Notes: generated from the sequence alone by a model not told the origin. 64,000 nucleotides of DNA from Paenibacillus pedocola (GCF_031599675.1 NZ_CP134223.1:2852001-2916000), one strand, 5' to 3'; positions 27,091 through 36,463 are shown, numbered from the stretch's first letter. Translations and numbers: made by a program.

Positions 27091-27882
27091 ATGACAGTTC
27101 AAAAGCTTGCAGGCAAGGTAGCGATTGTAACAGGCGGGGGTTCGGGTATCGGACGGGCATCGGTGCTGGAATTCGCAAGAAACGGTGCTAAGGTCGTAAT
27201 GCTAGACCGTACTCCGGAACATGCCGAAAAAGTAAAACGGCAGATCGAACAGGAAGGCGGGGAAGCCGTTGTGATTGCCTGTGATATCGAGCACCCGCAG
27301 CAGGTGGAAGAAGCGGTGAAACAGGCTGCCGAGAAGTGGGGGCGGCTGGATATCGTCTTTGCCAATGCCGGCATTAACGGGGCGATGACACCGATTGAGA
27401 CGATGGATATCGAAGCCTGGGACCAGACGATTCATATTAATCTCCGTGGAACGTTTGCGACAGTCAAATATGCGATCCCATATATGAAGGAGAAAGGCGG
27501 CAGCATTCTGATCAACAGCTCGATCAACGGCAACCGCGTATTCTCAAATATCGGATTTTCGGCATACAGCACGACTAAGGCAGGCCAGGTTGCTTTTATG
27601 AAAATGGCGGCACTGGAGCTGGCTCAATACAAAATCAGGGTCAATGCCATCTGCCCGGGTGCGATCACTACCAATATTGATGACAACACCTATCCATCCG
27701 ACGATCTGAAAGAAGTGCAGATTGAAGTGAACTTTCCGGATGGCGGACAGCCGCTGGAGGATGGACCCGGACGGCCTGATCAGGTGGCCAGACTGGCACT
27801 GTTCCTGGCTTCAGAAGATTCAGATCACATTACGGGTACGGAAATCTATTGCGACGGCGCAGAATCGCTCCTGCATGGCTAG
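27091..27882 (+). CDS. SDR-family NAD(P)-dependent oxidoreductase
   Basis: Classical short-chain dehydrogenase of 263 residues. The nucleotide loop is VTGGGSGIGRAS near residue 15, NAGINGAM follows, the catalytic Ser is in LINSSINGN and the YxxxK pair is YSTTKAG; it ends ITGTEIYCDGAE. Asp in MLDRTPEH after beta-2 suggests NAD(H) rather than NADP(H). Substrate unknown; position after araBDA hints at sugar or polyol oxidation, but a terminator lies between. Ribosome binding site GAGGAGGAAG. Confidence 0.88.
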   Translation: MTVQKLAGKVAIVTGGGSGIGRASVLEFARNGAKVVMLDRTPEHAEKVKRQIEQEGGEAVVIACDIEHPQQVEEAVKQAAEKWGRLDIVFANAGINGAMTPIETMDIEAWDQTIHINLRGTFATVKYAIPYMKEKGGSILINSSINGNRVFSNIGFSAYSTTKAGQVAFMKMAALELAQYKIRVNAICPGAITTNIDDNTYPSDDLKEVQIEVNFPDGGQPLEDGPGRPDQVARLALFLASEDSDHITGTEIYCDGAESLLHG

Positions 27883-27936
27883 GTCATTCTAATTCTGTTC
27901 AGCCGGGCATAAAATAAACAGAATAGTTCCTTATCT

Positions 27937-28027
27937 GAAGAAACGGATTCCGTCCTCAGCAGTCCTGCATAGCCCTCAGCGGCAGATATGAGATGCAGTT
28001 TGCGGCAGGCCGGCAATGCGTTTCTTC
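27937..28027. other. Structured intergenic element upstream of the mgtC-like gene
   Basis: About 91 nt closed by the perfect 9-bp pair GAAGAAACG (27937-27945) / CGTTTCTTC (28019-28027). Inside, CTGCAT (27965-27970) pairs with ATGCAG (27993-27998) and CTCA (27975-27978) with TGAG (27989-27992). The gap 27883-28172 has no other gene. The element matches no M-box or mgtA-type leader that I recognise, and it might simply be a terminator of the SDR gene without a clean T-run. Confidence 0.4.
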
Positions 28028-28172
28028 TTGCTATAAATAAACTAAAGCTTTTGCACTGTTTTCAGGTATACTGATCCTATCTGTTTTTTTTTATATGGCT
28101 GATGCTTCCGGAGCGAGTTTTGTACGGAGTCAACCAGAGATGATTATGCTAACAAAACTTTTAGGAGGAATT

Positions 28173-28895
28173 ATGAGTATTGATCTGCACACGGAATCCA
28201 TTGTAAAACTGCTTGTGGCCATGCTGTTCGGGCTGTTCATCGGTATTGACCGGCAATTGAAGCAGAAACCGCTGGGGATTCGGACCAGTATGGTCATTAG
28301 TATTGCAAGCTGTCTGGTTACACTTGTCTCCATTCATGCTTACGACAAATTCGGGGGGAACGAGCATCCCAATATGGACCCGATGCGTCTGGCGGCGCAG
28401 ATCGTCAGCGGGATCGGTTTCCTGGGGGCAGGCGTTATCCTGCGCAGAGGCGGGGATGCCATATCGGGTCTGACTTCTGCAGCACTGATCTGGACGGCTT
28501 CCGGGATTGGAATCGCGGTCGGCGCCGGTTTTTATGTAGAAGCGGGTTATGCAGTTGTGCTCCTGATGTTCGCGGTCAATGCTGTCCCACTGTTAATCAA
28601 AGCGGTTGGCCCGGAAGTGCTGAACAAACATGAAATTTCAGTGAAAATCATTATGGAGCCGAACTATGTACTGACCGAGGTGATTCAGAAGATTGAAGGG
28701 CGGCAGATGACCGATAAGCGAAAAACGCGGAGTCCCGGCCGGACCATCCGGCGGATGAAAATTAAAGATCTGGATGACGGCAGACAGCTGATCGATATGG
28801 TGCTGTCAGCACCGGACCGGGATTATGCTACGGAAATTTATTATGATGTGAAGAAAATCGAACATGTGATGAGCGTAGAAGTCGAACAGTTATAA
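28173..28895 (+). CDS. MgtC/SapB family membrane protein
   Basis: 240 residues: about five N-terminal membrane helices with the MgtC signature region (MLFGLFIGIDRQLKQKPLGIRTS, then AAQIVSGIGFLGAGVILRR) and a cytoplasmic C-terminal ACT-like domain of roughly 85 residues. Family members modulate Mg2+ homeostasis and, in pathogens, the F-ATPase. ATG 28173 is chosen because TAGGAGGAA is 5 nt upstream; the open frame extends to 28095 without a comparable site. Confidence 0.88.
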   Translation: MSIDLHTESIVKLLVAMLFGLFIGIDRQLKQKPLGIRTSMVISIASCLVTLVSIHAYDKFGGNEHPNMDPMRLAAQIVSGIGFLGAGVILRRGGDAISGLTSAALIWTASGIGIAVGAGFYVEAGYAVVLLMFAVNAVPLLIKAVGPEVLNKHEISVKIIMEPNYVLTEVIQKIEGRQMTDKRKTRSPGRTIRRMKIKDLDDGRQLIDMVLSAPDRDYATEIYYDVKKIEHVMSVEVEQL

Positions 28896-28903
28896 AAATG
28901 CCA

Positions 28904-28918
28904 TGTTTCCGCTTACTC
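28904..28918 (-). promoter_or_regulatory. Possible cre site upstream of the aldose epimerase gene
   Basis: On the minus strand GAGTAAGCGGAAACA agrees with 13 of 15 positions of WTGNAARCGNWWWCA. It lies 62 nt before the galM-like start, consistent with carbon catabolite control. Confidence 0.35.
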
Positions 28919-28979
28919 AAATGTGTTAATCTATTTAAGAGAGTCATTTTGAGATTATGGAAGGGAGAAGGAAATTACG

Positions 28980-29969
28980 ATGTCAATTACTGCATATGAA
29001 GGACATTATGAGGGAGAAGCTGCAGTCTGGCTGAAGGCCGGACGTTATGAGGCGGCAATCCTGCCGGGGATCGGGGGGAACCTGATCTGTTTCCGCGATA
29101 CCGAAAACGGTTACCGTTTCCTGCATGAGCCAGGAGCGGAAGAGATGGAAGGGTTCAAGGCTAATCCGGGAATTCACGGGATACCAGTACTGTTTCCTCC
29201 AAACCGCTATGAAGACGGCGAGTTCCCCTGGAATGGACAAACCTACCGGTTCCCGGTGAATGAGACAGCAACAGGCAACCATCTGCATGGCTTTTTACAT
29301 ACAGCTGCGTGGGAAGTTGAGGAATTCGGCAGCGGTAGAAGTGAAAGCTTCGTCACTGTAGCGATCAAAGTGGATGAGAATCACCCGTCCTATCAATACC
29401 TGCCGTTTAAATATACCATCAAGCTGCGCTATACACTTGGTGAAGGCGGCTTGTCCCAACAGCTGCTGGTGCATAATGACGGTGAAGAACTGATGCCTTG
29501 CCTGCTGGCGTTCCATACGGCAATCAATGCACCGTTCGCGCCGGGAAGCACCGCTCAGGATTACCTTGTGAAGCTGACCATCGGCGAACGCTGGAACCTC
29601 AACAATCGCATGCTGCCAACGGGTACCTTCCAGGAGCTGACCGCTGAAGAGATCGCTTTGCGTAATCAAGGCGTGAATCCGTTCTATGCGGCAATGGACA
29701 ACCATTATACTGCAGTAGCGCAGAATGGCCGTAACCGTATGGAGCTTACCGACAGCAAGGCCGGTGTAACTCTGGTCTATGATGTCGGAACTTCGTACAA
29801 GCAGTGGATGATCTGGAACAATGGGGCGACCGAAGGCTTCTTCTGCCCTGAGCCGCAGATTAACCTGGTCAATGCACCGAAGGTGGACCTTCCAGCTGAT
29901 GAAATCGGTTTGTTCGGCCTTGAGCCAGGTGAATACTGGGAAGAAACCAGCCGTCTGTATGTAAAATAG
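28980..29969 (+). CDS. Aldose 1-epimerase (GalM-like)
   Basis: 329-residue beta-sandwich mutarotase-family protein. Early GIGGNLICFRD, the active-site region GNHLHGFLHTAAWEV with catalytic His, AFHTAINAPF and a final FCPEPQINLVNAP with the likely catalytic Glu region support the family. It probably interconverts alpha and beta anomers of imported sugars and would serve the arabinose or monosaccharide importer genes nearby. Ribosome binding site GAAGGGAGAAGGAA. A strong terminator follows. Confidence 0.87.
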   Translation: MSITAYEGHYEGEAAVWLKAGRYEAAILPGIGGNLICFRDTENGYRFLHEPGAEEMEGFKANPGIHGIPVLFPPNRYEDGEFPWNGQTYRFPVNETATGNHLHGFLHTAAWEVEEFGSGRSESFVTVAIKVDENHPSYQYLPFKYTIKLRYTLGEGGLSQQLLVHNDGEELMPCLLAFHTAINAPFAPGSTAQDYLVKLTIGERWNLNNRMLPTGTFQELTAEEIALRNQGVNPFYAAMDNHYTAVAQNGRNRMELTDSKAGVTLVYDVGTSYKQWMIWNNGATEGFFCPEPQINLVNAPKVDLPADEIGLFGLEPGEYWEETSRLYVK

Positions 29970-30011
29970 CAGGGCTTCTCTGGGACAGCATACTGTGCAG
30001 GGATCTAAAGT

Positions 30012-30052
30012 AAGGCGGAATGCAGTGAAGTTTGCTGCGTTCCGCCTTTTTT
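30012..30052 (+). terminator. Terminator after the aldose epimerase gene
   Basis: AAGGCGGAA.GCAG pairs with CTGC.TTCCGCCTT, followed by TTTT. Confidence 0.92.
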
Positions 30053-30163
30053 GCTGTTTAGGAGGATTAGATAGGTATACGCTGAGCGGAACCTTGCGCA
30101 GAATAGTGGCAGTGCATGGAGATTTTCCAGCGGGTTTTTAATGCTGTTTTAAGCAAAGTGGCG

Positions 30164-30183
30164 TATACTACACGTTTAGTATA
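30164..30183. promoter_or_regulatory. Inverted repeat over a -10 box upstream of the LTA-synthase-like gene
   Basis: TATACTA-CACGTT-TAGTATA has perfect 7-bp arms; the left arm contains TATACT, a good -10 hexamer. The site ends 18 nt before TTG 30201, so it would act as operator or as a hairpin at the transcript start. No clear -35 box is seen. Confidence 0.45.
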
Positions 30184-30200
30184 GATTGGAGTGATTGTAC

Positions 30201-32006
30201 TTGCGTCATATGCTGCGTTCATGGCGGCTTGGCATCCTGCTGCTGAGCTTGCTCCTTACGGGGCTTTTGCTGAATTTGTTTATGCAGGTAGCCACATTGG
30301 AGCTGAATCTGTTAAAAGTCTTCCTATGGATCGGGGAATATCCACTGCTTTATGCTGCCGGCAGTCTGTTTTTCTTCTTTCTTCTGCTGGCCTGTTCAGC
30401 ACTCTTACCTAATCTTTATTTAGGCCCGGTGCTTATCTCCCTGGTATGTGCTGTTCTGGGGATCGCAGACTATAAAAAGCTGACAACCACCGGAGAGCCG
30501 CTGTTCCCCTGGGATTTACTGCTGCTCAAAAATGCCGGGGAAATGAGCAAAATTACCAAGGGAATGGTGTCGCCGCTGGCGCTTGCCGCTGCAGTTCTGC
30601 TCGTCGCCGCACTTCTCTGGGTATTGATGAAGCTGCCGAAGACGAAGCTCCGCTTGCCGCTGCGGGTGCTTTTTGCCGGGATTTCCGCTGTGCTGCTTGC
30701 CGGATTTATAATCATGGTCGGCGGGCAGACCACGCTTGCTTCCTCACTGAAGTACCAGAATATATTCTGGAACCAGAAGGTGAACTACACGCAGAACGGG
30801 TTTCTCTTTGCCTTTGCCGGAAATCTGCGGCAGAATCTGCTGGAGCAGCCCGACGGTTACAGCCGTAAGGCCATTGAAGAGATCGCTGCCAAATACAGCG
30901 CATTACCGGATTCTGCTGCTGCGGCTACTGCTGTTGAGCAGCCCAATATCATCTTTATGATGGATGAAGCCTTTTTCGATCCGACCCGGCTGAGCGGGCT
31001 CACCTACAGTGAGGATCCGCTGAAGTTCATACATCAGGAAGAGTCTGCCACACCTTCGGGTTATCTGCTCTCCCCTGAATTCGGCGGTAATACGGCCAAT
31101 GTCGAGTTTGAGGCTTTGACCGGAATGTCGATGTATTTCCTTAACGACGGATCGATTCCGTACCAGCAGCGGATTGTGAAAATGTCTACGCTCCCTTCCA
31201 TAGTCAGCATTCTGAAAGACCGGGGCTACCGGGCACTGGCCCTGCATCCGTTTGATGAGACCTTCTATAACCGTAACCGCGTCTATCCGGTGCTGGGTTT
31301 CGACTCTTTTACCAGTGACAAGGATCTGGAGCAAGCGGCCCGGATGACCCCGGACGGTTATATTTCAGACAAGGCTGCTGTGCAGGAGGCTGTGCGCGAG
31401 CTTAAGACTTCAGCTTCCCCGGCGTTCCTGCACCTGGTAACAATGCAGAACCATTTTCCGTTCACCAAGGGACTCAATGGACCGAATACGATTGCTGTAA
31501 ACGGCGTTCAGGCGGGTTATAAGGATGAGCTTGAAACCTACTTCCAGGACACCAAGCTGACAGACGAGGCGCTTGTCTTTCTGCAGCAGGAGCTGAAGAC
31601 AATTGAGCGGCCGACGATTGCCGTATTCTGGGGGGATCACTTGCCGGCGTTGTCGGCAGGAATCTATGCGGATGCAGGCTGGGACAGTGAACCTCGGCTT
31701 AAGCATGAGACAAAGCTGATGATCCTGGCGAACTTTGACATCGGCAGTACAGCCCTCGGTACGATTAGCCCGGCTTATCTCGGACCGACGGTTTTCCGGC
31801 TGTCCGGGCAGGCAATGCCGGCTTACTATAAGCTGCTGGAGCAAGTGCAGGCGGAAATTCCCGGCCTTAGCAAAAGTGTGCTAATCGGCGCTTCGGGCCC
31901 ACTCACCGGGTTGACAGAGAAGCAGCAGAAGCTGCTGGATGACTACCGGCTGGTGGAATACGACATGCTGGAGGGTGAAAACTACTCGGAAAGTCTGCTT
32001 TTCTGA
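30201..32006 (+). CDS. LTA synthase family membrane sulfatase (phosphoglycerol transferase-like)
   Basis: 601-residue polytopic enzyme: about five N-terminal membrane helices (to residue 190) and an extracellular sulfatase-fold domain. Metal and nucleophile motifs are visible: NIIFMMDEAFFDPT, the catalytic Thr in GGNTANVEFEALTGMS, LALHPFDETFYNR and FWGDHLPAL with metal-binding Asp/His. This subclass transfers glycerol-phosphate or related groups to envelope polymers; the exact polymer is unknown. TTG 30201 is selected because GGAGTGA is properly spaced; TTG 30195 and ATG 30210 are alternatives. Confidence 0.87.
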   Translation: MRHMLRSWRLGILLLSLLLTGLLLNLFMQVATLELNLLKVFLWIGEYPLLYAAGSLFFFFLLLACSALLPNLYLGPVLISLVCAVLGIADYKKLTTTGEPLFPWDLLLLKNAGEMSKITKGMVSPLALAAAVLLVAALLWVLMKLPKTKLRLPLRVLFAGISAVLLAGFIIMVGGQTTLASSLKYQNIFWNQKVNYTQNGFLFAFAGNLRQNLLEQPDGYSRKAIEEIAAKYSALPDSAAAATAVEQPNIIFMMDEAFFDPTRLSGLTYSEDPLKFIHQEESATPSGYLLSPEFGGNTANVEFEALTGMSMYFLNDGSIPYQQRIVKMSTLPSIVSILKDRGYRALALHPFDETFYNRNRVYPVLGFDSFTSDKDLEQAARMTPDGYISDKAAVQEAVRELKTSASPAFLHLVTMQNHFPFTKGLNGPNTIAVNGVQAGYKDELETYFQDTKLTDEALVFLQQELKTIERPTIAVFWGDHLPALSAGIYADAGWDSEPRLKHETKLMILANFDIGSTALGTISPAYLGPTVFRLSGQAMPAYYKLLEQVQAEIPGLSKSVLIGASGPLTGLTEKQQKLLDDYRLVEYDMLEGENYSESLLF

Positions 32007-32050
32007 AGTGCGGGTCCGCTGTCACCCCTAAATCATAGTTTGAAATTAAT

Positions 32051-32077
32051 GGGCTCACCATACAGGTGGGCCTTATT
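32051..32077 (+). terminator. Weak terminator after the LTA-synthase-like gene
   Basis: GGCTCACC pairs with GGTGGGCC (one G-T pair), followed by the imperfect tract TTATT. Confidence 0.5.
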
Positions 32078-32212
32078 GCTGCAGGCAAGTCAGTCGAACA
32101 AGTGGTTAATCATGACATGAATCCCACTTAAATTTCTATTTCCTTCCCCGGGTAAACAAGGTATTATGGCGATAGCTATTTATCTTAGTTGGTTTTGAAA
32201 GGGGTTACATTT

Positions 32213-33226
32213 GTGAAAAAGCTGTGGCTGGTCTATGTGCTGCTGATCGGGATTTTCCTCATTTATGTACTGAATTACAAGCTGCAGGCAAACAGCACAG
32301 ATGCATGGGAAACCGCAGGATTGCGCGGCAATATTGAAGATAAATATGTGATGGTGACCTTCCAGATCGGAATCGACTACTGGAAAAGTGTTCTCAAGGG
32401 TTTTGAGGATGCCGCGGAAGAACTGAATGTATCAGTCGAATACCATGGCTCCACCCAGCATGATGCCAATGAGCAGATGACGGTGCTGGAGCAGATTATT
32501 GCCAAGAAGCCGGCCGGCATCGCCATATCGGCAGTCAATTCCAAGCTGTTGACGGAGACGATCAATAAGGCGGTAGACAGCGGAATACCGGTTGTCTTAT
32601 TTGATTCCGGTGCGCCGGACAGCAAGGCCTATTCATTTCTCGGTACCGATAACTATAATGCAGGAGTAGAGGCCGCGCGAAAAATGGCCGAGCTAACCGG
32701 AGGCAAAGGTGAAGTGGCCATTATTACTACACCTGAACAGCATAATCACCAGGAGCGGACAGACGGGTTCAGTATGACCATCCGCAGCGAGTTTCCGGAG
32801 ATGAAGGTGACTGCCATCAAGGACGGGCGCGGGGATCAGGTGGCCTCCAGGGAAGCCGCGGAGCAGCTGTTGACAGCGTATCCGCAGCTGGATGGGATTT
32901 TTGCCACGGAGTCTAATGGCGGGATCGGGGTGGCGGAAGCCGTAGAGAAAATGCAGGGCAGTCGCTCCTTGCTTAAGATTATAAGCTTTGATACGGATAA
33001 AGGTACGCTGGATCTGGTCAAAGAAGGCAAAATCGCCGCAACGATGGCCCAAGGCACCTGGAATATGGGTTACTGGTCGCTGACAGAGCTGTTCCGTTTA
33101 CACCGGGATTTGCAGGAGGATTCCTCCGCTTATGACAATAATAAGCCGCTGCCGGTGCCGGACAAAGTAGATACCGGAATTGATGTGGTAACCCGGGCAA
33201 ATGTGGACAATTATTATGCCAAGTAG
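32213..33226 (+). CDS. Membrane-anchored sugar-binding sensor protein (AraP/XylFII-like)
   Basis: 337-residue periplasmic-binding-type protein held by an uncleaved N-terminal helix (LWLVYVLLIGIFLIYVL) without a lipobox cysteine. The ligand domain has type I sugar-binding features: QIGIDYWKSVLKG, IAISAVNSKLL, DSGAPDS, GTDNYNAG and ATESNGGIGVAEA. Followed after 24 nt by a sensor kinase and then a response regulator, it matches three-component sugar sensors such as AraP-AraS-AraT of Geobacillus and XylFII-LytS-YesN of Clostridium, where the binding protein presents sugar to the kinase. The GTG start has AAAGGGG 8 nt upstream. Confidence 0.85.
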   Translation: MKKLWLVYVLLIGIFLIYVLNYKLQANSTDAWETAGLRGNIEDKYVMVTFQIGIDYWKSVLKGFEDAAEELNVSVEYHGSTQHDANEQMTVLEQIIAKKPAGIAISAVNSKLLTETINKAVDSGIPVVLFDSGAPDSKAYSFLGTDNYNAGVEAARKMAELTGGKGEVAIITTPEQHNHQERTDGFSMTIRSEFPEMKVTAIKDGRGDQVASREAAEQLLTAYPQLDGIFATESNGGIGVAEAVEKMQGSRSLLKIISFDTDKGTLDLVKEGKIAATMAQGTWNMGYWSLTELFRLHRDLQEDSSAYDNNKPLPVPDKVDTGIDVVTRANVDNYYAK

Positions 33227-33250
33227 GCTGGGCAGGGGGAGGAAGGCCAC

Positions 33251-35110
33251 ATGCAGAGGAGCAGCTTAACGATCGAAAAGCTGAAGTTGAACAACCTGCC
33301 GATCAGGTATAAGCTGATTATCCATTTTCTGCTGATCAGCATCCTGCCGTCCATTGGACTTGGACTATTAATCGGCTGGACGGTGGACCGCAGAGTTGAA
33401 GAACAGAGCAGTGAGAATACGATGCAGCTGATCGGCAAGGTGAATACCGCCCTGGAGAATGATGTTGAGAATCTTCAGAAGATCACTTACTTAATCTCGT
33501 TTGATCCGGGGGTTCAAGCCTTTTTGAAGGGGACGATGAAGGACAGGGCTGAGCCGGGCGGTACCGGTGTAAACGGGGAGTCGGCGGAATATAATATCCG
33601 CAAATTTTTGCAGGGCTTCACTACACTAAGCTCTGAAATCGCCGGAATAATGCTGGTGAATCAGGCAGGTGAGTTCATCAGCAATGAGATGTATACCCGG
33701 CCGGGAACCGAAGTGAAGAATGAAGCATGGTACAAAGCAGCGGCCGCCAATAAAGGAATCTTTAAAATGATCGGACATCCTTACGGCCGCGCAGTTATGT
33801 CTCATGCCGACTACAAGGAGAGCGAGGTCGTCTCAGCCGTCAGAGCAATTGTGGATCCTGATACCCAGGTGGTCCAGGGTGTTGTGCTGGTCGATCTGAA
33901 GCTGCGGGTTATTGCAGAGACAGCAAGGGATGTGACACTGGGCAAAACCGGATATTTAACCGTAGTCGATGACAATGGTGAGCTCGTCTATGCGCCGCAG
34001 CATCCCTTTATGCAGTCGATTCCGGCCGGGCTGTTCAGCGAGACGTCCGGGATCACTTCCGAAACGGTAAACGGCCGTGATATCCAGCTGATTTACCGTA
34101 CCTCGTCCTTTACCGGCTGGACGACAGTTGGCGTCTTTCCTATGGATGAATCGGCGTATGGAGTCCGGGAGATTACCTTTAATGTGGTCACCTTCGTATT
34201 TGTGGTCTGCATGCTAGGGATGACAGCATCGTTCTATTTGGCTTATTCAATCTCCCGCCCTATCGGGCAGCTTGCTTCCTTTATGAGTAAGGCGCAGTCA
34301 GGAGACCTCACGATCCGCTATTGGGGCAAACGCTCGGACGAAATCGGGATGCTGGGCCGCAGCTTTAATACAATGCTGGCTCAGATCAGCCGGCTGCTCA
34401 CCCTGACTGAACTTCAGGCGAGGCAGAAGCGGGAAGCGGAGCTGCGTAGTCTGCAGGCACATATCAAGCCGCATTTTCTCTACAATACACTGGATACCAT
34501 TCACTGGATGGCCCGCAGCAGAGGCGCCGACGATATCGCGGAGGTTGTACAATCCTTATCCAAGCTGTTCCGTCTCGGCCTCAGCAAGGGCAGCGACATC
34601 ATCCCGCTCTCCGATGAGCTGGAGCATATCGTCAGTTATCTGAAAATCCAGCATACCCGCTACAGCAGTAAGCTGTCCTACACTATTGATTCGGAGCCGC
34701 AGTTCGGGGAGCTGTATGTGCTGAAATTACTGCTCCAGCCGATTGTAGAGAATGCAATCTATCACGGAATTAAGGAGCGGCGCGGTCCCGGAAATATCAG
34801 GATCGCTGTGGCTGAGCACGGCGGTGACTTGGTTCTGACGGTAGCCGACGACGGCGCCGGCATTCCGGCGGAGCGGCTTGCACAGCTGAGGAAACGCCTG
34901 GATGACATAGGTGCGGGCAGCATCGAAGCGGAGCAGCCCATACCAGAAAGCGCCGGCACCGGCTACGGCATCCTGAACGTACAGGCGCGGATCAGACTGA
35001 CTTACGGAGAGCCATATGGCCTAAGTATTGACAGTGAACCGGGCAGGGGTACCCTTGTGACTGTCCGTCATCCCGTAGTCCGCAGCAGCTATCCTGAAGA
35101 TCATAAATAA
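33251..35110 (+). CDS. YesM/LytS-type sensor histidine kinase
   Basis: 619-residue membrane kinase: helix near residues 20-40, extracellular dCache-like domain to about 305, second helix (VVTFVFVVCMLGMTASFYLA), HAMP linker, His_kinase domain with phospho-acceptor in LQAHIKPHFLYNTLDTIHW near residue 415, and HATPase_c with VENAIYHGIKE (N box), ADDGAGIP (G1) and GTGYGILNV (G2). It probably receives the sugar signal through the upstream binding protein and phosphorylates the response regulator encoded 19 nt downstream. GGGGGAGGAAGG precedes ATG 33251. Confidence 0.92.
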   Translation: MQRSSLTIEKLKLNNLPIRYKLIIHFLLISILPSIGLGLLIGWTVDRRVEEQSSENTMQLIGKVNTALENDVENLQKITYLISFDPGVQAFLKGTMKDRAEPGGTGVNGESAEYNIRKFLQGFTTLSSEIAGIMLVNQAGEFISNEMYTRPGTEVKNEAWYKAAAANKGIFKMIGHPYGRAVMSHADYKESEVVSAVRAIVDPDTQVVQGVVLVDLKLRVIAETARDVTLGKTGYLTVVDDNGELVYAPQHPFMQSIPAGLFSETSGITSETVNGRDIQLIYRTSSFTGWTTVGVFPMDESAYGVREITFNVVTFVFVVCMLGMTASFYLAYSISRPIGQLASFMSKAQSGDLTIRYWGKRSDEIGMLGRSFNTMLAQISRLLTLTELQARQKREAELRSLQAHIKPHFLYNTLDTIHWMARSRGADDIAEVVQSLSKLFRLGLSKGSDIIPLSDELEHIVSYLKIQHTRYSSKLSYTIDSEPQFGELYVLKLLLQPIVENAIYHGIKERRGPGNIRIAVAEHGGDLVLTVADDGAGIPAERLAQLRKRLDDIGAGSIEAEQPIPESAGTGYGILNVQARIRLTYGEPYGLSIDSEPGRGTLVTVRHPVVRSSYPEDHK

Positions 35111-35129
35111 GGGAGGAAGCCATAGAGCT

Positions 35130-36362
35130 ATGGATAAGTGGAAGGTTCTAATCGCTGATGACGAAGATATTATCCGTGACGGGATCAGGCGTTGCGTAGA
35201 CTGGGATGCGCTCGGGCTGCAGGTTGCAGCAGAGGCTGAGGATGGGGAAGAGGCGCTTGAACTTGCGCTGCACCACTCCGTGCATATCGCACTGGTGGAT
35301 CTGAACATGCCGATCATGCATGGCATGGAGCTGATGAAGCAGCTTAGAGAGCGGCTGCCCTTATGCAGGATTATTGTAATCACCGGGCATGATGAGTTTA
35401 CCTATGCCCAGGAGTCGATCCGCCTGCAGGTCAATGATTATATTCTCAAGCCTGCAGATCCGCAAGCCCTGATGCAGGTACTGCGCGGGGTGAGGGATGA
35501 TCTGGAGGCGGAGCGCCGGCAAAGCGAGCATCTGCAGCAGGCCTCCAGGCAGATCCTGAAGAACTTTCCGCTGCTGCGCGAACGCTTCTGCCAGGAATGG
35601 CTGGACGGCAACCTCAGCCGGGAGGAAATCTGCGAGCAGCTGCAATTTCTAAAGCTGCCTCAGGCGCCTCCTCAGCTGATCTCTATTATCCGCTGGCGGG
35701 GGGAAGTCCGCCAGCCCGCGATGAAGGAGAACGAGCGGCAGCTGTTTCTGTTTGCCATCGAGAATATCAGTACCGAGCTGCTGGAGCCTTACCCGAAGGT
35801 AATCTTCCGCGATGCTGCCGGACTGATTGTAATCCTGCTCTGGGATGCCGGAGGCGAACCGGTCCTGGCCGGCATTGAAGCAGCGGTTCGCAGTCATCTC
35901 AAAATTGCGGTTGAGGTGGGCATACAGCAGGCAGACGCAGATATCACCGGCCTGCCCGCAGCCTACCGGAAATGCAGAGTGGCCCTGGCCAAGGAGCAGC
36001 CCTTATCACCGCTGGTCCGCCGGGCCAGGCAGTATGTGCAGGAGCATTACACGGAATATGGTCTGAGTCTGGAGTCGATGGCCGGTATCCTGCAGGCCTC
36101 GCCGGTGTACCTCAGCCGTCTTTTCAAGCAGGAGCTGGGCGAATCGTTCGGAACGTATCTGACCCAAATCCGGATCCGTAAGGCTGCGCAGCTGCTGCAC
36201 TCCACAGATATGAGCATCAATGAAGTGGCAGAGCGGTCAGGCTATGAGACGCAGCACTATTTCAGTACAGCCTTTAAGAAACAAACCGGTGTCTCTCCCC
36301 TGCAATTCCGCAAAGGCGTGCTCCCGGAAGAAGGGGACAGCGGAGTGCCCGGGAACGGCTGA
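35130..36362 (+). CDS. YesN-type response regulator with AraC HTH output
   Basis: 410 residues. The N-terminal receiver begins VLIADDEDIIRDGIRR and has the phospho-acceptor Asp in HIALVDLNMPIMHG (near 55) and Lys in ILKPADP. A variable linker follows, then a C-terminal AraC/XylS double helix-turn-helix (about 305-400: LESMAGILQASPVYLSRLFK and INEVAERSGYETQHYFSTAF). It very likely activates the importer genes that start at 36597. Ribosome binding site GGGAGGAAG. A terminator lies between it and the importer, so the importer has its own promoter. Confidence 0.93.
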   Translation: MDKWKVLIADDEDIIRDGIRRCVDWDALGLQVAAEAEDGEEALELALHHSVHIALVDLNMPIMHGMELMKQLRERLPLCRIIVITGHDEFTYAQESIRLQVNDYILKPADPQALMQVLRGVRDDLEAERRQSEHLQQASRQILKNFPLLRERFCQEWLDGNLSREEICEQLQFLKLPQAPPQLISIIRWRGEVRQPAMKENERQLFLFAIENISTELLEPYPKVIFRDAAGLIVILLWDAGGEPVLAGIEAAVRSHLKIAVEVGIQQADADITGLPAAYRKCRVALAKEQPLSPLVRRARQYVQEHYTEYGLSLESMAGILQASPVYLSRLFKQELGESFGTYLTQIRIRKAAQLLHSTDMSINEVAERSGYETQHYFSTAFKKQTGVSPLQFRKGVLPEEGDSGVPGNG

Positions 36363-36403
36363 GCTCCGGCCCGATTCAGTGCAAAATTTCTGCAATCATA
36401 CAC

Positions 36404-36442
36404 TAAGCACATGCTGGCTATAAGCGGTATGTGCTTATTTTT
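36404..36442 (+). terminator. Terminator after the response regulator gene
   Basis: TAAGCACAT pairs with ATGTGCTTA over a 16-nt loop, followed by TTTTT. Confidence 0.82.
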
Positions 36443-36448
36443 CGTTTT

Positions 36449-36463
36449 ATGAAAGCGTAAACA
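36449..36463 (+). promoter_or_regulatory. cre box upstream of the sugar importer operon
   Basis: ATGAAAGCGTAAACA fits every position of the recalled consensus WTGNAARCGNWWWCA. It lies about 75-90 bp before the expected transcription start, so CcpA could repress by interfering with the response regulator. Overlapping it, AAACAAC-AAAGG-TTTGTTT (36459-36477) is an inverted repeat that may be the response-regulator site. Confidence 0.65.
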
